From: Bartonella phoceensis | Lineage (GTDB): Bacteria; Pseudomonadota; Alphaproteobacteria; Rhizobiales; Rhizobiaceae | Direction: 5' to 3' | Length of the DNA stretch: 64,000 nt | Assembly (NCBI RefSeq): GCF_902825145.1 | Contig: NZ_CADEAD010000002.1 | Coordinates: forward strand, 310,001 to 374,000 | In this document: in pieces, positions 42,286-51,541 of the stretch | Numbering within the stretch: the stretch's first letter is position 1 | Layout of the letters: the number at the start of each line of letters is the position of its first letter | The notes under the pieces: generated by a model | The model's input: only the letters and a program-made list of their open reading frames with translations | Told to the model about the DNA's origin: nothing | Databases searched by the model: none | Made by a program: the position numbers and the translations under genes

Positions 42286-43496
42286 GTTTTATAATACTTA
42301 CTTTTTTTGTTTGTTTGCGAAATATAAGCAATTGCTTTTTCAATACGAAACAAGCTTTCATTTACTTCTTCTTCTTTAATGATAAGGGGAGGTAAGAAGC
42401 GCACTACATTGTTGTTAGCACCAACACTTAGAACATATTCCTTTTCCAAAGCATTTATGACTATATTTGAGGGAACAACACACTGAATGCCTATCATAAG
42501 GCCCACACCTTCAATTGCGCAGATAATATCAGGATAGATATTGAGAATATTCGAAAGTCCACTTTTGAACTTATTACCCATGTTTTGAACGTGGTCGAGA
42601 AAACCTGGTTCTAATATAGTATCGAGAACACTATTGCTTACCGCCATTCCAAGAAGATTTCCTCCGAAAGTTGACCCATGAGTCCCTGGTATCATACATT
42701 TTGCAGCTTTCTCTGTTGCAAGACAAGCTCCCAACGGAAATCCTCCACCCAGTCCTTTTGCGAGGGTCAGAATATCAGGTGTGATATCACTCCATTCATA
42801 AGCAAAAAGTTTTCCTGTTCGTCCAATGCCCGTTTGGACTTCATCCAGAATTAATAACAGATTATTATCATCGCAGATTTTGCGTAAAAATCTTAAATAT
42901 TCGTGAGAGACCATTCGTATTCCTCCTTCACCCTGAATAGGTTCAATAAGAATAGCTGCAGTATTTTTATTGATAGCGTTCCGCAAAGCGTTTTCATTAC
43001 AAAAAGGAATTTGAATAAATCCAACAGCTTTTGGTCCAAAGCCTTCAAGATATTTTTCGTGTCCGGTAGCAGCAAGCGTTGCAAGTGTACGTCCATGAAA
43101 TGCACCTTCAAAAGTAATAATTTCAACGCGTGTCGGATGGCCAGATGCGTAATGAGTACGACGAGCAGTTTTGAATGCGCATTCAAGTGCTTCAGCGCCA
43201 GAATTGCAGAAAAAGACTTTATTGGCAAAACTGTTTACACAAAGTCGTGTGGCAAGAGCTTCTTGTTCAGGTGATTGAAAAAGATTAGAAATATGCCAAA
43301 GTTTTTCAGCTTGTCTTTTGAGGGTTTCGACCAACTTTGGGTGTGCATACCCTAATGCATTGACAGCAACACCAGATGTCAAATCAAGATAACGCTCTTC
43401 TTTATCGGAAATAAGCCATACGCCATTGCCTTTTTTGAAATGCAAATTACGTCGAGTAAAGCACTTATAAAGTGATTGTATAGCGGTAGAGCTCAT
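42282..43496 (-). CDS. argD: Acetylornithine aminotransferase
   Basis: ArgD is a PLP enzyme of arginine synthesis (and, in some bacteria, lysine synthesis). The 404-residue protein shows the class III aminotransferase blocks: FCNSGAEALECAFKTAR near 96, AFHGRTLATLAATG near 132, LLLILDEVQTGIGRTGK near 213 with the PLP-ring Asp218, and LTLAKGLGGGFPLGA with the PLP lysine Lys247. It is the first gene of argD-argF-hslO, and its start faces gcrA across 458 bases. Confidence 0.96.
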   Translation of the reverse strand: MSSTAIQSLYKCFTRRNLHFKKGNGVWLISDKEERYLDLTSGVAVNALGYAHPKLVETLKRQAEKLWHISNLFQSPEQEALATRLCVNSFANKVFFCNSGAEALECAFKTARRTHYASGHPTRVEIITFEGAFHGRTLATLAATGHEKYLEGFGPKAVGFIQIPFCNENALRNAINKNTAAILIEPIQGEGGIRMVSHEYLRFLRKICDDNNLLLILDEVQTGIGRTGKLFAYEWSDITPDILTLAKGLGGGFPLGACLATEKAAKCMIPGTHGSTFGGNLLGMAVSNSVLDTILEPGFLDHVQNMGNKFKSGLSNILNIYPDIICAIEGVGLMIGIQCVVPSNIVINALEKEYVLSVGANNNVVRFLPPLIIKEEEVNESLFRIEKAIAYISQTNKKSKYYKT

Positions 43497-43954
43497 TACT
43501 ATTTCCTTTATATTTTAAATGTTATCGTACAATAAACAAAACACTGCTGCAAATAAGACAGTATTTTATCTTTATGTACAGCACGTTTTTACAATCCACA
43601 TGGTAGGTCGTTATACTGCTTAGAAAAAAGCAATAAAGCTTTTATAAGAAACGTTTGCAGAAAAAAGTTTTAAGCAAATACAATAATTTAGTTTGTACTT
43701 TATTTGCAAGTTGGGGAAAACATTCTAAATAGACTTTTTAGGAAGGAAAGGCTCTTGTCATAAAGTGAGTGCATATTGTAGTTTGAATCAGTAAATAAAA
43801 TTATGTGTTAGTTTATAAGTTCCGTAGGTTGAATGAGTTTTTTATGTTTGAGGTAGGCATAGAATTTTTCATTTGATTCATTGGGGACATTATTCAGACC
43901 TTTGAGGATGCAAAGGGGTGCATCTCATTGAGGTGATCAGAATGGAGTGCTGAT
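43497..43954. other. Divergent promoter region of argD and gcrA
   Basis: About 460 AT-rich bases hold the promoters of both genes. Two GANTC sites (43785-43789 and 43875-43879), the target of the CcrM methylase with which GcrA works, lie before gcrA. Their number is near chance for this base composition. No gene is seen. Confidence 0.5.
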
Positions 43955-44482
43955 ATGGGTTGGACATATGAACGCGTTGAACTTCTTAAGAAGTTTTGGA
44001 GTGAGGGGTTAAGTGCAAGTCAGATTGCAGCTCAGTTAGGTGGGGTCAGTAGAAATGCAGTAATCGGTAAAGTGCATCGGTTGAAGTTACCGGGGCGTGG
44101 TAAGACAGCACAAGGGGCATCGCGTGCACAAAAGACACCTGCTAGCCCATCATCTCCGCGTGTGCGGCGCACGCCATCGACGGTTTTGCCAACAAATGCT
44201 ACGTCTTGCAATGTTGGAGCAACAGCCTTAAAGATAGAGTCTGTAACGGAAGATATGACAGAAACGGATGTGCAGGCGAAATCAAATGTAGTGGTTCCTA
44301 TATCACGCCAGCTTAATCTTTTACAATTGAGTGAAAACACATGTAGATGGCCTGTTGGAGATCCTTTAGCATCAGATTTTCATTTTTGTGGCGCTGATTC
44401 TGGTGAAAATAGTCCTTACTGTGCTTTTCATGCTAAAATAGCATTTCAGCCAGTATCTGAAAGACGACGTATAAGAATATAA
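43955..44482 (+). CDS. gcrA: Cell-cycle regulator GcrA
   Basis: GcrA is an alphaproteobacterial transcription factor that binds sigma-70 RNA polymerase and activates promoters containing GANTC sites methylated by CcrM. The 175-residue protein has the N-terminal DNA-binding helices MGWTYERVELLKKFWSEGLSASQIAAQLG and SRNAVIGKVHRLKLPGRGK, a variable Ser/Thr/Pro linker, and the C-terminal CRWPVGDPLASDFHFCG segment with a later Cys (SPYCAFH). GGAG precedes the start. The gene stands alone. Confidence 0.95.
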   Translation: MGWTYERVELLKKFWSEGLSASQIAAQLGGVSRNAVIGKVHRLKLPGRGKTAQGASRAQKTPASPSSPRVRRTPSTVLPTNATSCNVGATALKIESVTEDMTETDVQAKSNVVVPISRQLNLLQLSENTCRWPVGDPLASDFHFCGADSGENSPYCAFHAKIAFQPVSERRRIRI

Positions 44483-45087
44483 AATTTGCAATGTAATTTC
44501 ATATTGTCTTCTCTATCTTAGTCATTAATGATGGAGTTCTGTTATAAGAGAGATATTTGCGAAGGTGAGATTTCTCGTGAAATAGAGGCTATTTCCATCA
44601 AAGAATTTATTCACGTTTTGTATTTTCGTATCATTATGTGCTGTAAAGATGCAAATTTGTATCCATTTTCCTCATCTTTCTGTCTTTTACATTCTGTAGT
44701 GGAATTGTACTTTGCATGAGGAACAATACACTATTTGTTTATTAATATACTTATTTGAAAGAGACTTCTTTTTTGCTCCAAGTTTTATCCCGTGTGAGAA
44801 TAGTATAATGTAAGATTGGTAGGGTAGAAACATTGTTATACTTATGAAAATACAAATCAGTACTATTATTATATTTATCAGTTTCTAATGTTATATCTTT
44901 TTTTAATATTAAAAGTTTTCATAAGAAATATATTCTGCCTTTTTTCAAATAGCTTTTACCTATGCATCGCTTTTTTTTGTGACATGCAAATAAATATTTT
45001 GAAGGATTCATCTTAAGGTGGAGTGAAATAAGAAAACCTAACAATGCTCTTATTCAATAGAGAGTGATGATGAATTAATTTTATGAA
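44483..45087. other. Intergenic stretch between converging gcrA and ccmG
   Basis: About 605 bases, strongly AT-rich from 44750 on. A 63-codon frame (44528-44719) has no ribosome site, motif or compositional support. No clear terminator hairpin was found for either gene. Confidence 0.5.
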
Positions 45088-45690
45088 TCAATGTATTATA
45101 TCTTTTGTTATGATAGCTTTTTCAATTTTTGGCAGGATTTTTTTCTGATAAATTTGCCATGTTAAGGGTCCAACATGTTTGGCAATAATAATGCTCTCCT
45201 TATTTAAAAGAAAGGTTTCTGGTGGTCCATACACCCCCCAGTTAATGGCTGTATGACCTGAAACATCAAGACCGATAACTTTAAAAGGATTACCAAAATT
45301 ATTCAAAAAGCGTTGGGCATTCTCTTTGCTATCCTTGTAATTAATGCCAATGAGGTCAAAACGTTGATCTTGTGCAATTTTCATAAGAAGTAAGTGCTCC
45401 TCGCGACAGGATAAGCACCAAGATCCCCAAAAATTGACTAATGTTACACGCCCTTTAAAGTGTTCTGAATTAAGAAAATTATTTTCATTACCAAGGATGG
45501 GAAGACGTGTTTTAGGAACTGGTTTTCCAGCGAATGTGTTTGAAAGAAGAGAAGCATCATGGGGATGCTTGTTCTCTATAAAGTAGAAGAAAAGTATCAT
45601 AAGAAGAAAAAAAAATACAAATGGTCCAAAAAGACCTAAAAAGAGGGGTAAAGATATGTTTTTTTTAGGCTTTTTAGGAGTGATTTTCAT
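45088..45690 (-). CDS. ccmG: Cytochrome c maturation thioredoxin CcmG/DsbE
   Basis: CcmG is a membrane-anchored periplasmic thioredoxin that reduces apocytochrome c before haem attachment. The 200-residue protein has an N-terminal anchor at about 15-38, then the thioredoxin fold with the redox motif WCLSC inside VNFWGSWCLSCREEHLLL near residue 92, and the family GVYGPPETFLLNKE block with its cis-proline near 157. It overlaps ccmD by 17 bases and ends the ccmABCDG run. Confidence 0.93.
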   Translation of the reverse strand: MKITPKKPKKNISLPLFLGLFGPFVFFFLLMILFFYFIENKHPHDASLLSNTFAGKPVPKTRLPILGNENNFLNSEHFKGRVTLVNFWGSWCLSCREEHLLLMKIAQDQRFDLIGINYKDSKENAQRFLNNFGNPFKVIGLDVSGHTAINWGVYGPPETFLLNKESIIIAKHVGPLTWQIYQKKILPKIEKAIITKDIIH

Positions 45691-45916
45691 TATGTTTTTC
45701 TTTCCGAAACAACTCTTTTTTATTTAGCTGTTGAAGGATTTTTTTTTGGTATGCAGCTTTGCAAAGGATATGCCCAATAAGGCATAAGAGGGAAATTGCA
45801 GAAAGTATGTAGCTCAAAACAACAATTTGCTCGTGGTGAAGGGTACCAAGAAACCAGTCAATTTGTTGAGAGAGATTTCCTAAAAGTCCGCTGTGAAGGC
45901 TATTTAGGTGGAACAT
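45674..45916 (-). CDS. ccmD: Haem exporter accessory protein CcmD
   Basis: The 80-residue protein has one membrane span (VVLSYILSAISLLCLIGHIL, about 32-51) and a short charged tail, as CcmD does. CcmD helps release holo-CcmE from the CcmABC complex. Sequence conservation in this family is weak; position between ccmC and ccmG and the overlaps with both support the call. Confidence 0.85.
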   Translation of the reverse strand: MFHLNSLHSGLLGNLSQQIDWFLGTLHHEQIVVLSYILSAISLLCLIGHILCKAAYQKKILQQLNKKELFRKEKHNENHS

Positions 45917-46680
45917 GATGAGGAATCCTTATGTTGTGCACGACGGGCTTTTTTGATCTGAAGTATTTGAATATAACGACTATTGATTTCGTTTCGCATG
46001 GACATCAAATAGAGCAAAATAAACATAAAGATAAAACAAAATAGCATTGTTATGAGGGGCCATAACATAGCATTCTCAATTGTTGGGCCTCCTGAACGCA
46101 AAAGCGATGCGGATTGATGGAGTGTATTCCACCAATTAACGGAAAATTTGATAATGGGGATATTCACAAGTCCAACGAGTGTGAGAATTGCTGTTGCGTA
46201 TGCAGCCTTTTCTTGATTATCAAAAGCGCGCGCAAGCATGATAATGGCAAGGTAGATGAAAAACAAGATAAAAACCGATGTGAGTCGCGCATCCCATACC
46301 CACCATGTTCCCCATGTAGGGCGTCCCCAAAGCGCACCTGTCATCAGAGCCAAAGCTGTAAAAATTGCTCCAATGGGTGCACCACATTTGAGTGCTACAT
46401 AAGCAAGAGGATATCTCCTTAAACTTCCTAAGGCAGCAATACTTATGATGATATAACAAAATGTAGAAAGCCACGCGAAGGGCACGTGAATATACATGAT
46501 CTTGACGGTGATACCTTGCTGATAGTCATCAGGAGAATGCATAATAAGAATAAGCCCTAAGATAAGAAGGCATAATGTTATACCAGTTAACCAGGGCAAA
46601 ACGACACTACTTATTTTCATAAAACGGATTAAACTTATTGGGAGTAACCTCATTTTATGTGTGCGAGATATTTTATTCAT
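45904..46680 (-). CDS. ccmC: Haem-handling membrane protein CcmC
   Basis: CcmC loads haem onto CcmE. The 258-residue protein has six membrane spans and the periplasmic Trp-rich haem motif WGTWWVWDARLTS near 127-139, with flanking conserved histidine in YIHVPFAWLS. The start is uncertain: ATG 46680 is chosen, ATG 46653 is also possible, and the upstream TTG 46716 is less likely. It overlaps ccmD by 13 bases and lies 46 bases after ccmB. Confidence 0.93.
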   Translation of the reverse strand: MNKISRTHKMRLLPISLIRFMKISSVVLPWLTGITLCLLILGLILIMHSPDDYQQGITVKIMYIHVPFAWLSTFCYIIISIAALGSLRRYPLAYVALKCGAPIGAIFTALALMTGALWGRPTWGTWWVWDARLTSVFILFFIYLAIIMLARAFDNQEKAAYATAILTLVGLVNIPIIKFSVNWWNTLHQSASLLRSGGPTIENAMLWPLITMLFCFIFMFILLYLMSMRNEINSRYIQILQIKKARRAQHKDSSSCST

Positions 46681-46726
46681 GAAGTTTATAATAGGCAGAG
46701 TTTTACTGTGCGGCAATCATCTTTTA

Positions 46727-47392
46727 TTATTCTGCTAAAAGCTTGAGTGTTATAGCGGCAACAGAAGAGCTAAAAAGGCTCAAAAGAAGTGAAAAAGCGA
46801 TAAGAAGAGTCAAGGAAGTGAGAAAAGAAGCATTTGGATTTATTGGAGCTGTAGCAGCTGAAACGCCGAAAACCATGATTGGAATGATCCATGGTAAAAT
46901 GATAATAAAAATGAGGAGAGTGCTGTGTAATAATGTTGTTGCAAGTGCTGCTCCTATAGCACCAATAAAAATAATAGCAGGTGTTCCGCATAAGAGAGTG
47001 AGTGTCGTTGTGAAAGTTATCGTGGCATTTAAATGGAGCATGAGTGCTAAAAGAGGCGTAACAAAAATAAGGGGAAGCATTGTTCCAACCCAATGGGCAA
47101 GGCATTTGATAAACACAATCAGTATGAAACTTTGTCTTTGTCCAGAAAGGATAAATTGATCGAGATTTCCATCATCACGATCGGTTTGAAAAAGCTTATT
47201 GAGATTAAGAAGTCCTGCGAGAAGGGCTGCGAACCATAATATACCTGGACCTATCTGTGCAAGCACTTTAGGATTTGGTCCGATGACAAAAGGGGTAACC
47301 ACAATAACAGCGATGAAAAATAAAAGCCCTCTTAAAGAAGAGGCTTGTGGCGCTAGGGTTAATTTAAGATCACGCCAGAACAGTGCTTTCAT
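46727..47392 (-). CDS. ccmB: Haem exporter membrane subunit CcmB
   Basis: CcmB is the membrane component of the CcmAB ABC complex needed for release of CcmE from CcmC. The 221-residue protein has six hydrophobic segments and the family N terminus with FWRDLKLTL and WFAALLAGLLNLNKLFQTDRDDGNLDQFILSG. Its start overlaps the ccmA stop by four bases. Confidence 0.93.
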   Translation of the reverse strand: MKALFWRDLKLTLAPQASSLRGLLFFIAVIVVTPFVIGPNPKVLAQIGPGILWFAALLAGLLNLNKLFQTDRDDGNLDQFILSGQRQSFILIVFIKCLAHWVGTMLPLIFVTPLLALMLHLNATITFTTTLTLLCGTPAIIFIGAIGAALATTLLHSTLLIFIIILPWIIPIMVFGVSAATAPINPNASFLTSLTLLIAFSLLLSLFSSSVAAITLKLLAE

Positions 47393-48015
47393 TCTCTTCT
47401 CTCCTGGGGAGGTAAGAATTTTTCCAAAGCAATTTTATGATTTTCTGGAATGCCGAGGGGACTATGGGTTGCAGCAATAATCATACCGCCTTGATTGAGA
47501 TGGTGCTGAAAAATATTGGTAAGAAGGGTGTGAGCGTAGCTATCAATTCCTAATATTGGTTCATCTAAAATCCAAATAGGACGATAAGAGAGCAAAAGGC
47601 GGGCAATAGCTACACGTCTTTTTTGTCCCGTTGACAGAACATTGAAGGATAAGTGTTCAAGATCAGAAAGGCCAATATCAGCAAGGGCTTCATGTGGATA
47701 ACGTAGAGGTTGTCCATAAAATTTTGACCAAAATTGCAGATTATCGATAACAGACAAAAAAGGTTTCATAGCATTTTGAGGGCTGAGATAATGGCATGCA
47801 GTTGCTACCGGGTATGTTTGTTCCTGATCTTTGAGTATTATATTGCCTTCTGCAGCTTCAAAAAGGCCGACGATGATTCGTAATAATGTAGATTTTCCGA
47901 TTCCATTTGGGCCTGTAATGGTCATAAGTTGCTGTGGCAACAAACAAAAGGAAAGGCCCTGAAACAGAACTTCTGCATTTCTGTGAGCTGCTAAATTTTC
48001 GCCCGATAACATCAT
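47389..48015 (-). CDS. ccmA: Haem exporter ATP-binding subunit CcmA
   Basis: The 208-residue ABC ATPase has Walker A GPNGIGKST near 35-43, signature LSTGQKRRVAIARLL near 128 and Walker B WILDEP near 150, followed by the switch His in ATHSPLG. It is the short CcmA type. It heads ccmABCDG; ccmE, ccmF, ccmH and ccmI are not in this window. It is divergent from acnA. Confidence 0.95.
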   Translation of the reverse strand: MMLSGENLAAHRNAEVLFQGLSFCLLPQQLMTITGPNGIGKSTLLRIIVGLFEAAEGNIILKDQEQTYPVATACHYLSPQNAMKPFLSVIDNLQFWSKFYGQPLRYPHEALADIGLSDLEHLSFNVLSTGQKRRVAIARLLLSYRPIWILDEPILGIDSYAHTLLTNIFQHHLNQGGMIIAATHSPLGIPENHKIALEKFLPPQERRE

Positions 48016-48093
48016 ATGCTTACCTATTTTACTTTTTTCTATAACCTTTATTGCATTCTAGGATAAAAAAATACGTTTTTTATGCAATTGTAC

Positions 48094-48162
48094 CTAGAAT
48101 AGTTCTAGAAATAGTTCTATAACGCGGATGTTGTATCAAGATCTGGTGTAGAATAGTTTTTA
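48094..48162 (+). promoter_or_regulatory. Cluster of Irr-box (ICE)-like palindromes upstream of acnA
   Basis: CTAGAATAGTTCTAG at 48094-48108 is a perfect palindrome (CTAGAA-N3-TTCTAG) that matches the core of the rhizobial Irr box, TTTAGAA-N3-TTCTAAA. An overlapping TAGAA-N4-TTCTA lies at 48106-48119, and TAGAATAGTTTTTA at 48149-48162 is a third, degenerate copy. They lie 140-208 bases before acnA, in the region shared with ccmA. acnA is a known Irr target in rhizobia, so iron control is inferred. Confidence 0.5.
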
Positions 48163-48301
48163 GTACCGATTTCCGAATTTACTAAAGAAGGGAATAGAAG
48201 ATAAAAGTGATTACGTCTGCACTCAAGCTGCGACCTTGACTCGTAGTTTGTGTTGTTTGTTCCGAGAAATTGTATGGTTTGTAGTATGAGGGTAGACAGT
48301 C

Positions 48302-50989
48302 GTGACTCAAATTGATAGCTTTAATTGTTGTAGAACTTTAAATGTTTGTGGCAAGGAATATACTTATTATAGTTTGATTGAAGCGGAGAAGAATGGACTT
48401 CAAGGTGTCTCTCGCCTGCCGTTTTCAATGAAAGTAATTCTTGAAAATTTATTACGTTTTGAAGATGGTCGCTCGGTGAAGAGAGAGGATATCTTAAATG
48501 TTGCAAAGTGGTTAAACGATAAAGGGAGTGCTGGTGCAGAAATCGCCTATCGCCCTGCACGCGTTCTTATGCAAGATTTCACAGGTGTTCCTGCAGTCGT
48601 TGATCTTTCTGCGATGCGTGATGCTATGGTCAAACTTGGAGGGAATGCTGAAAAAATCAATCCTCTTATTCCCGTCGATCTTGTTATTGATCATTCAATT
48701 ATTGTTGATGACTTTGGCAATCCTATGGCTTTTAAGGAAAATGTGGAGCATGAATATGAACGTAATGGTGAACGCTATCGTTTCCTAAAATGGGGTCAGC
48801 AGGCATTTCAGAATTTTCGCGTTGTACCTCCAGGAACAGGGATTTGTCACCAGGTTAATCTAGAATATTTAGCACAATGCGTGTGGCTGAAGAATGAGGC
48901 GAAGCATCAGACCGTTTACCCTGATACCTGTGTGGGAACTGATTCGCACACGACTATGGTAAATGGTTTAGGTGTTTTGGGTTGGGGAGTTGGTGGTATT
49001 GAAGCTGAAGCGGCAATGTTAGGCCAGCCTGTTTCTATGTTGTTGCCTGAAGTGATTGGTTTCCGTTTAACAGGTAAACTTAAAGAAGGTGTAACGGCTA
49101 CCGATTTGGTATTGATGGTAACACAAATTCTACGCAAGAAGGGTGTTGTTGGTAAATTTGTTGAGTTTTTTGGACCTGGTCTGGAACATATGACGCTTGC
49201 CGATAGGGCAACGATTGCGAATATGGCTCCCGAATATGGAGCAACCTGTGGTTTTTTTCCAATTGATAAGGAAACGGTGCGTTATCTCAATATGACAGGG
49301 CGTGATGAGAATCGGATAGCTTTAGTGGAAGCTTATTCCAAAGCACAAGGGATGTGGCATGATGAATTCGTAACTGATCCCATTTTTAGTGATACAATTG
49401 AATTAGATATGGGAAGTGTTGTGCCTTCTATGGCCGGTCCTAAACGTCCTGAAGGGCGTATTGCATTGGAAGGTGTTGGTCAAGGTTTTGAGAAGGCATT
49501 GATCGAGGATTATAAGAAAACTTCTGAACAAGACAAGCGTTATCAAGTTGAAGGTGAAGAATACGCGCTTGGCCACGGTGATGTAGTAATTGCTGCAATT
49601 ACTTCTTGTACAAATACGTCAAATCCAAGCGTTCTTATCGCAGCCGGTCTTTTGGCACGTAATGCTGTGGCAAAAGGTCTCAAAAGTAAACCATGGGTTA
49701 AGACTTCTCTTGCACCTGGTTCACAAGTTGTTGAAGCTTATCTGCATAATTCTGGTCTGCAAAAAGATTTAGATGCGCTAGGGTTTAATTTGGTGGGGTT
49801 TGGATGCACGACATGTATTGGAAATTCTGGTCCTTTGTACCCAGCTATTTCCAAAACAATTAATAATAACAGTTTAATTGCAGCTGCGGTTCTTTCAGGA
49901 AATCGTAATTTTGAAGGTCGTGTCTCACCTGATGTGCAGGCGAATTATTTAGCTTCACCACCTTTAGTTGTTGCACATGCTTTGGTAGGAACGGTGCGTA
50001 AAGATTTAACAAAGGAGCCTCTTGGAGTAGGTTCAGATGGTCAACCAGTTTATTTGCGAGATATTTGGCCAACCTCTAAAGAAATACAAGAGTTTATCGA
50101 AAAAAATGTCACCCGTAAGATTTTTGCTGAAAAATATGCGGATGTGTTTAAGGGGGACAAAAATTGGCAAAAAGTGCAGGTTCCAACGGGTTCTACCTAT
50201 TCCTGGGATGAGCAATCGACATATGTGCGTAATCCACCATACTTTGATGATATGCGGAAAATTCCTGATGTTTTACCAGATATTAAAGACGCAAGAATTT
50301 TAGGTCTGTTTGGTGATAAAATCACGACAGATCATATTTCTCCTGCTGGTTCCATTAAGATTGATTCTCCTGCGGGTAAATATTTAACAGATCATGGGGT
50401 TCAAGTGGTTGATTTTAATCAGTACGGAACACGCCGTGGGAATCATGAAGTGATGATGCGTGGGACCTTTGCCAATATCCGCATTCGTAATTTCATGCTA
50501 GGAGAAAATGGTCGTGAAGGAGGTTATACAGTTCATTATCCATCGGGAGCAGAGCAAGCAATTTATGATGCAGCAATGGCGTATAAACGGGAAGGCGTTC
50601 CGCTTGTTGTTTTTGCTGGTATTGAATATGGTAATGGGTCATCGCGTGATTGGGCAGCTAAGGGTACCAATCTTCTTGGTGTAAAAGCAGTGATTGCTCA
50701 GTCTTTTGAACGGATTCATCGCTCTAATCTTGTTGGTATGGGAATTGTTCCCTTTGTATTTGAAGAAGGGGCGAGTTGGAAATCTTTGGGCTTAAAGGGA
50801 GATGAAAAAATAACGATAGAAGGGATTCATAACTTAAAACCGCGTCAGAAAACCATAGCCACAATCACTTTTTCTGATGGAATAATAAAAACTGTTCCAC
50901 TATTGTGCCGTGTTGATACTGAAGATGAGTTGGATTATTTGCATCATGGTGGGATTTTGCAATATGTTTTGCGTAATCTGGCAGTTTAA
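48302..50989 (+). CDS. acnA: Aconitate hydratase A
   Basis: Aconitase isomerises citrate and isocitrate in the TCA cycle using a 4Fe-4S cluster. The 895-residue protein is of the AcnA/IRP1 type. The three cluster cysteines lie in AAITSCTNTSNPSV near 437 and VGFGCTTCIGNSGPL near 503. The C-terminal swivel domain shows GIEYGNGSSRDWAAKGT near 785. The start is a GTG at 48302 with GAGGG upstream. It stands alone, with Irr-box-like sites before it, which fits its iron content. Confidence 0.97.
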   Translation: MTQIDSFNCCRTLNVCGKEYTYYSLIEAEKNGLQGVSRLPFSMKVILENLLRFEDGRSVKREDILNVAKWLNDKGSAGAEIAYRPARVLMQDFTGVPAVVDLSAMRDAMVKLGGNAEKINPLIPVDLVIDHSIIVDDFGNPMAFKENVEHEYERNGERYRFLKWGQQAFQNFRVVPPGTGICHQVNLEYLAQCVWLKNEAKHQTVYPDTCVGTDSHTTMVNGLGVLGWGVGGIEAEAAMLGQPVSMLLPEVIGFRLTGKLKEGVTATDLVLMVTQILRKKGVVGKFVEFFGPGLEHMTLADRATIANMAPEYGATCGFFPIDKETVRYLNMTGRDENRIALVEAYSKAQGMWHDEFVTDPIFSDTIELDMGSVVPSMAGPKRPEGRIALEGVGQGFEKALIEDYKKTSEQDKRYQVEGEEYALGHGDVVIAAITSCTNTSNPSVLIAAGLLARNAVAKGLKSKPWVKTSLAPGSQVVEAYLHNSGLQKDLDALGFNLVGFGCTTCIGNSGPLYPAISKTINNNSLIAAAVLSGNRNFEGRVSPDVQANYLASPPLVVAHALVGTVRKDLTKEPLGVGSDGQPVYLRDIWPTSKEIQEFIEKNVTRKIFAEKYADVFKGDKNWQKVQVPTGSTYSWDEQSTYVRNPPYFDDMRKIPDVLPDIKDARILGLFGDKITTDHISPAGSIKIDSPAGKYLTDHGVQVVDFNQYGTRRGNHEVMMRGTFANIRIRNFMLGENGREGGYTVHYPSGAEQAIYDAAMAYKREGVPLVVFAGIEYGNGSSRDWAAKGTNLLGVKAVIAQSFERIHRSNLVGMGIVPFVFEEGASWKSLGLKGDEKITIEGIHNLKPRQKTIATITFSDGIIKTVPLLCRVDTEDELDYLHHGGILQYVLRNLAV

Positions 50990-51078
50990 ATGCATTATTC
51001 ATTGGGGAATAATTTAAATTATAAATGGAGTTTTCAAGGAATTTGGCTTTGTTTTTATACCTCTCTTTGAAAATTCGA

Positions 51079-51109
51079 TTGACGTTGACTTGAGGATTGC
51101 ATTATAAAC
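51079..51109 (+). promoter_or_regulatory. Possible promoter for rpsT
   Basis: TTGACG at 51079-51084 and TATAAA at 51104-51109 are 19 bases apart; an overlapping TTGACT at 51085 gives too short a spacer. The elements are good but the spacing is loose, so this is a weak call. Confidence 0.35.
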
Positions 51110-51218
51110 TATGCAATTATCAGCAACTTTATAATGTTGTGTAGCTTAGATTTGTTTGGATTGGTAGAGTTGTCGTTTAGACTGGTCCTATCCAATGTGT
51201 TGAAAGAGAGATATATTT

Positions 51219-51482
51219 ATGGCGAATACACCTTCCGCTCAGAAAGCGGTGCGCAAAGTTGCAGCACGCACGCAGGTTAATAGAGCACGCCGTTCACGCG
51301 TTCGTACTTTTATACGTAGGTTTGATGATGCTTTGGCTGGTGGCGATAAGGCATCTGCAGAGATGGCGTTTAAGGACTTTGAACCTGAAATTATGCGTGC
51401 GGTTTCTAAAGGAGTTTTTCATAAAAATGCTGCTGCACGAAAGGTATCGCGTTTAGCGAAGCGGTTAAAGGCTCTTAACTAA
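51219..51482 (+). CDS. rpsT: 30S ribosomal protein S20
   Basis: The 87-residue basic protein begins [33 protein letters not shown] and ends [20 protein letters not shown], both typical of S20, a primary 16S rRNA-binding protein. GAGAG precedes the start. A perfect terminator follows. The rpsT-dnaA neighbourhood is conserved in Hyphomicrobiales and Caulobacterales. Confidence 0.97.
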   Translation: MANTPSAQKAVRKVAARTQVNRARRSRVRTFIRRFDDALAGGDKASAEMAFKDFEPEIMRAVSKGVFHKNAAARKVSRLAKRLKALN

Positions 51483-51507
51483 GGTTTTTTCATTTTGTTA
51501 GAATTGG

Positions 51508-51541
51508 ACCAGCATTTTTTACAGATGCTGGTTTTTTTTAT
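51508..51541 (+). terminator. Intrinsic terminator after rpsT
   Basis: ACCAGCAT (51508-51515) and ATGCTGGT (51525-51532) form a perfect 8-bp stem followed by eight T residues. It isolates rpsT from dnaA. Confidence 0.9.

Noticed and set aside
44528..44719. 63-codon plus-strand frame after gcrA
   Set aside because: No ribosome site, no recognisable motif, composition like the surrounding non-coding DNA.
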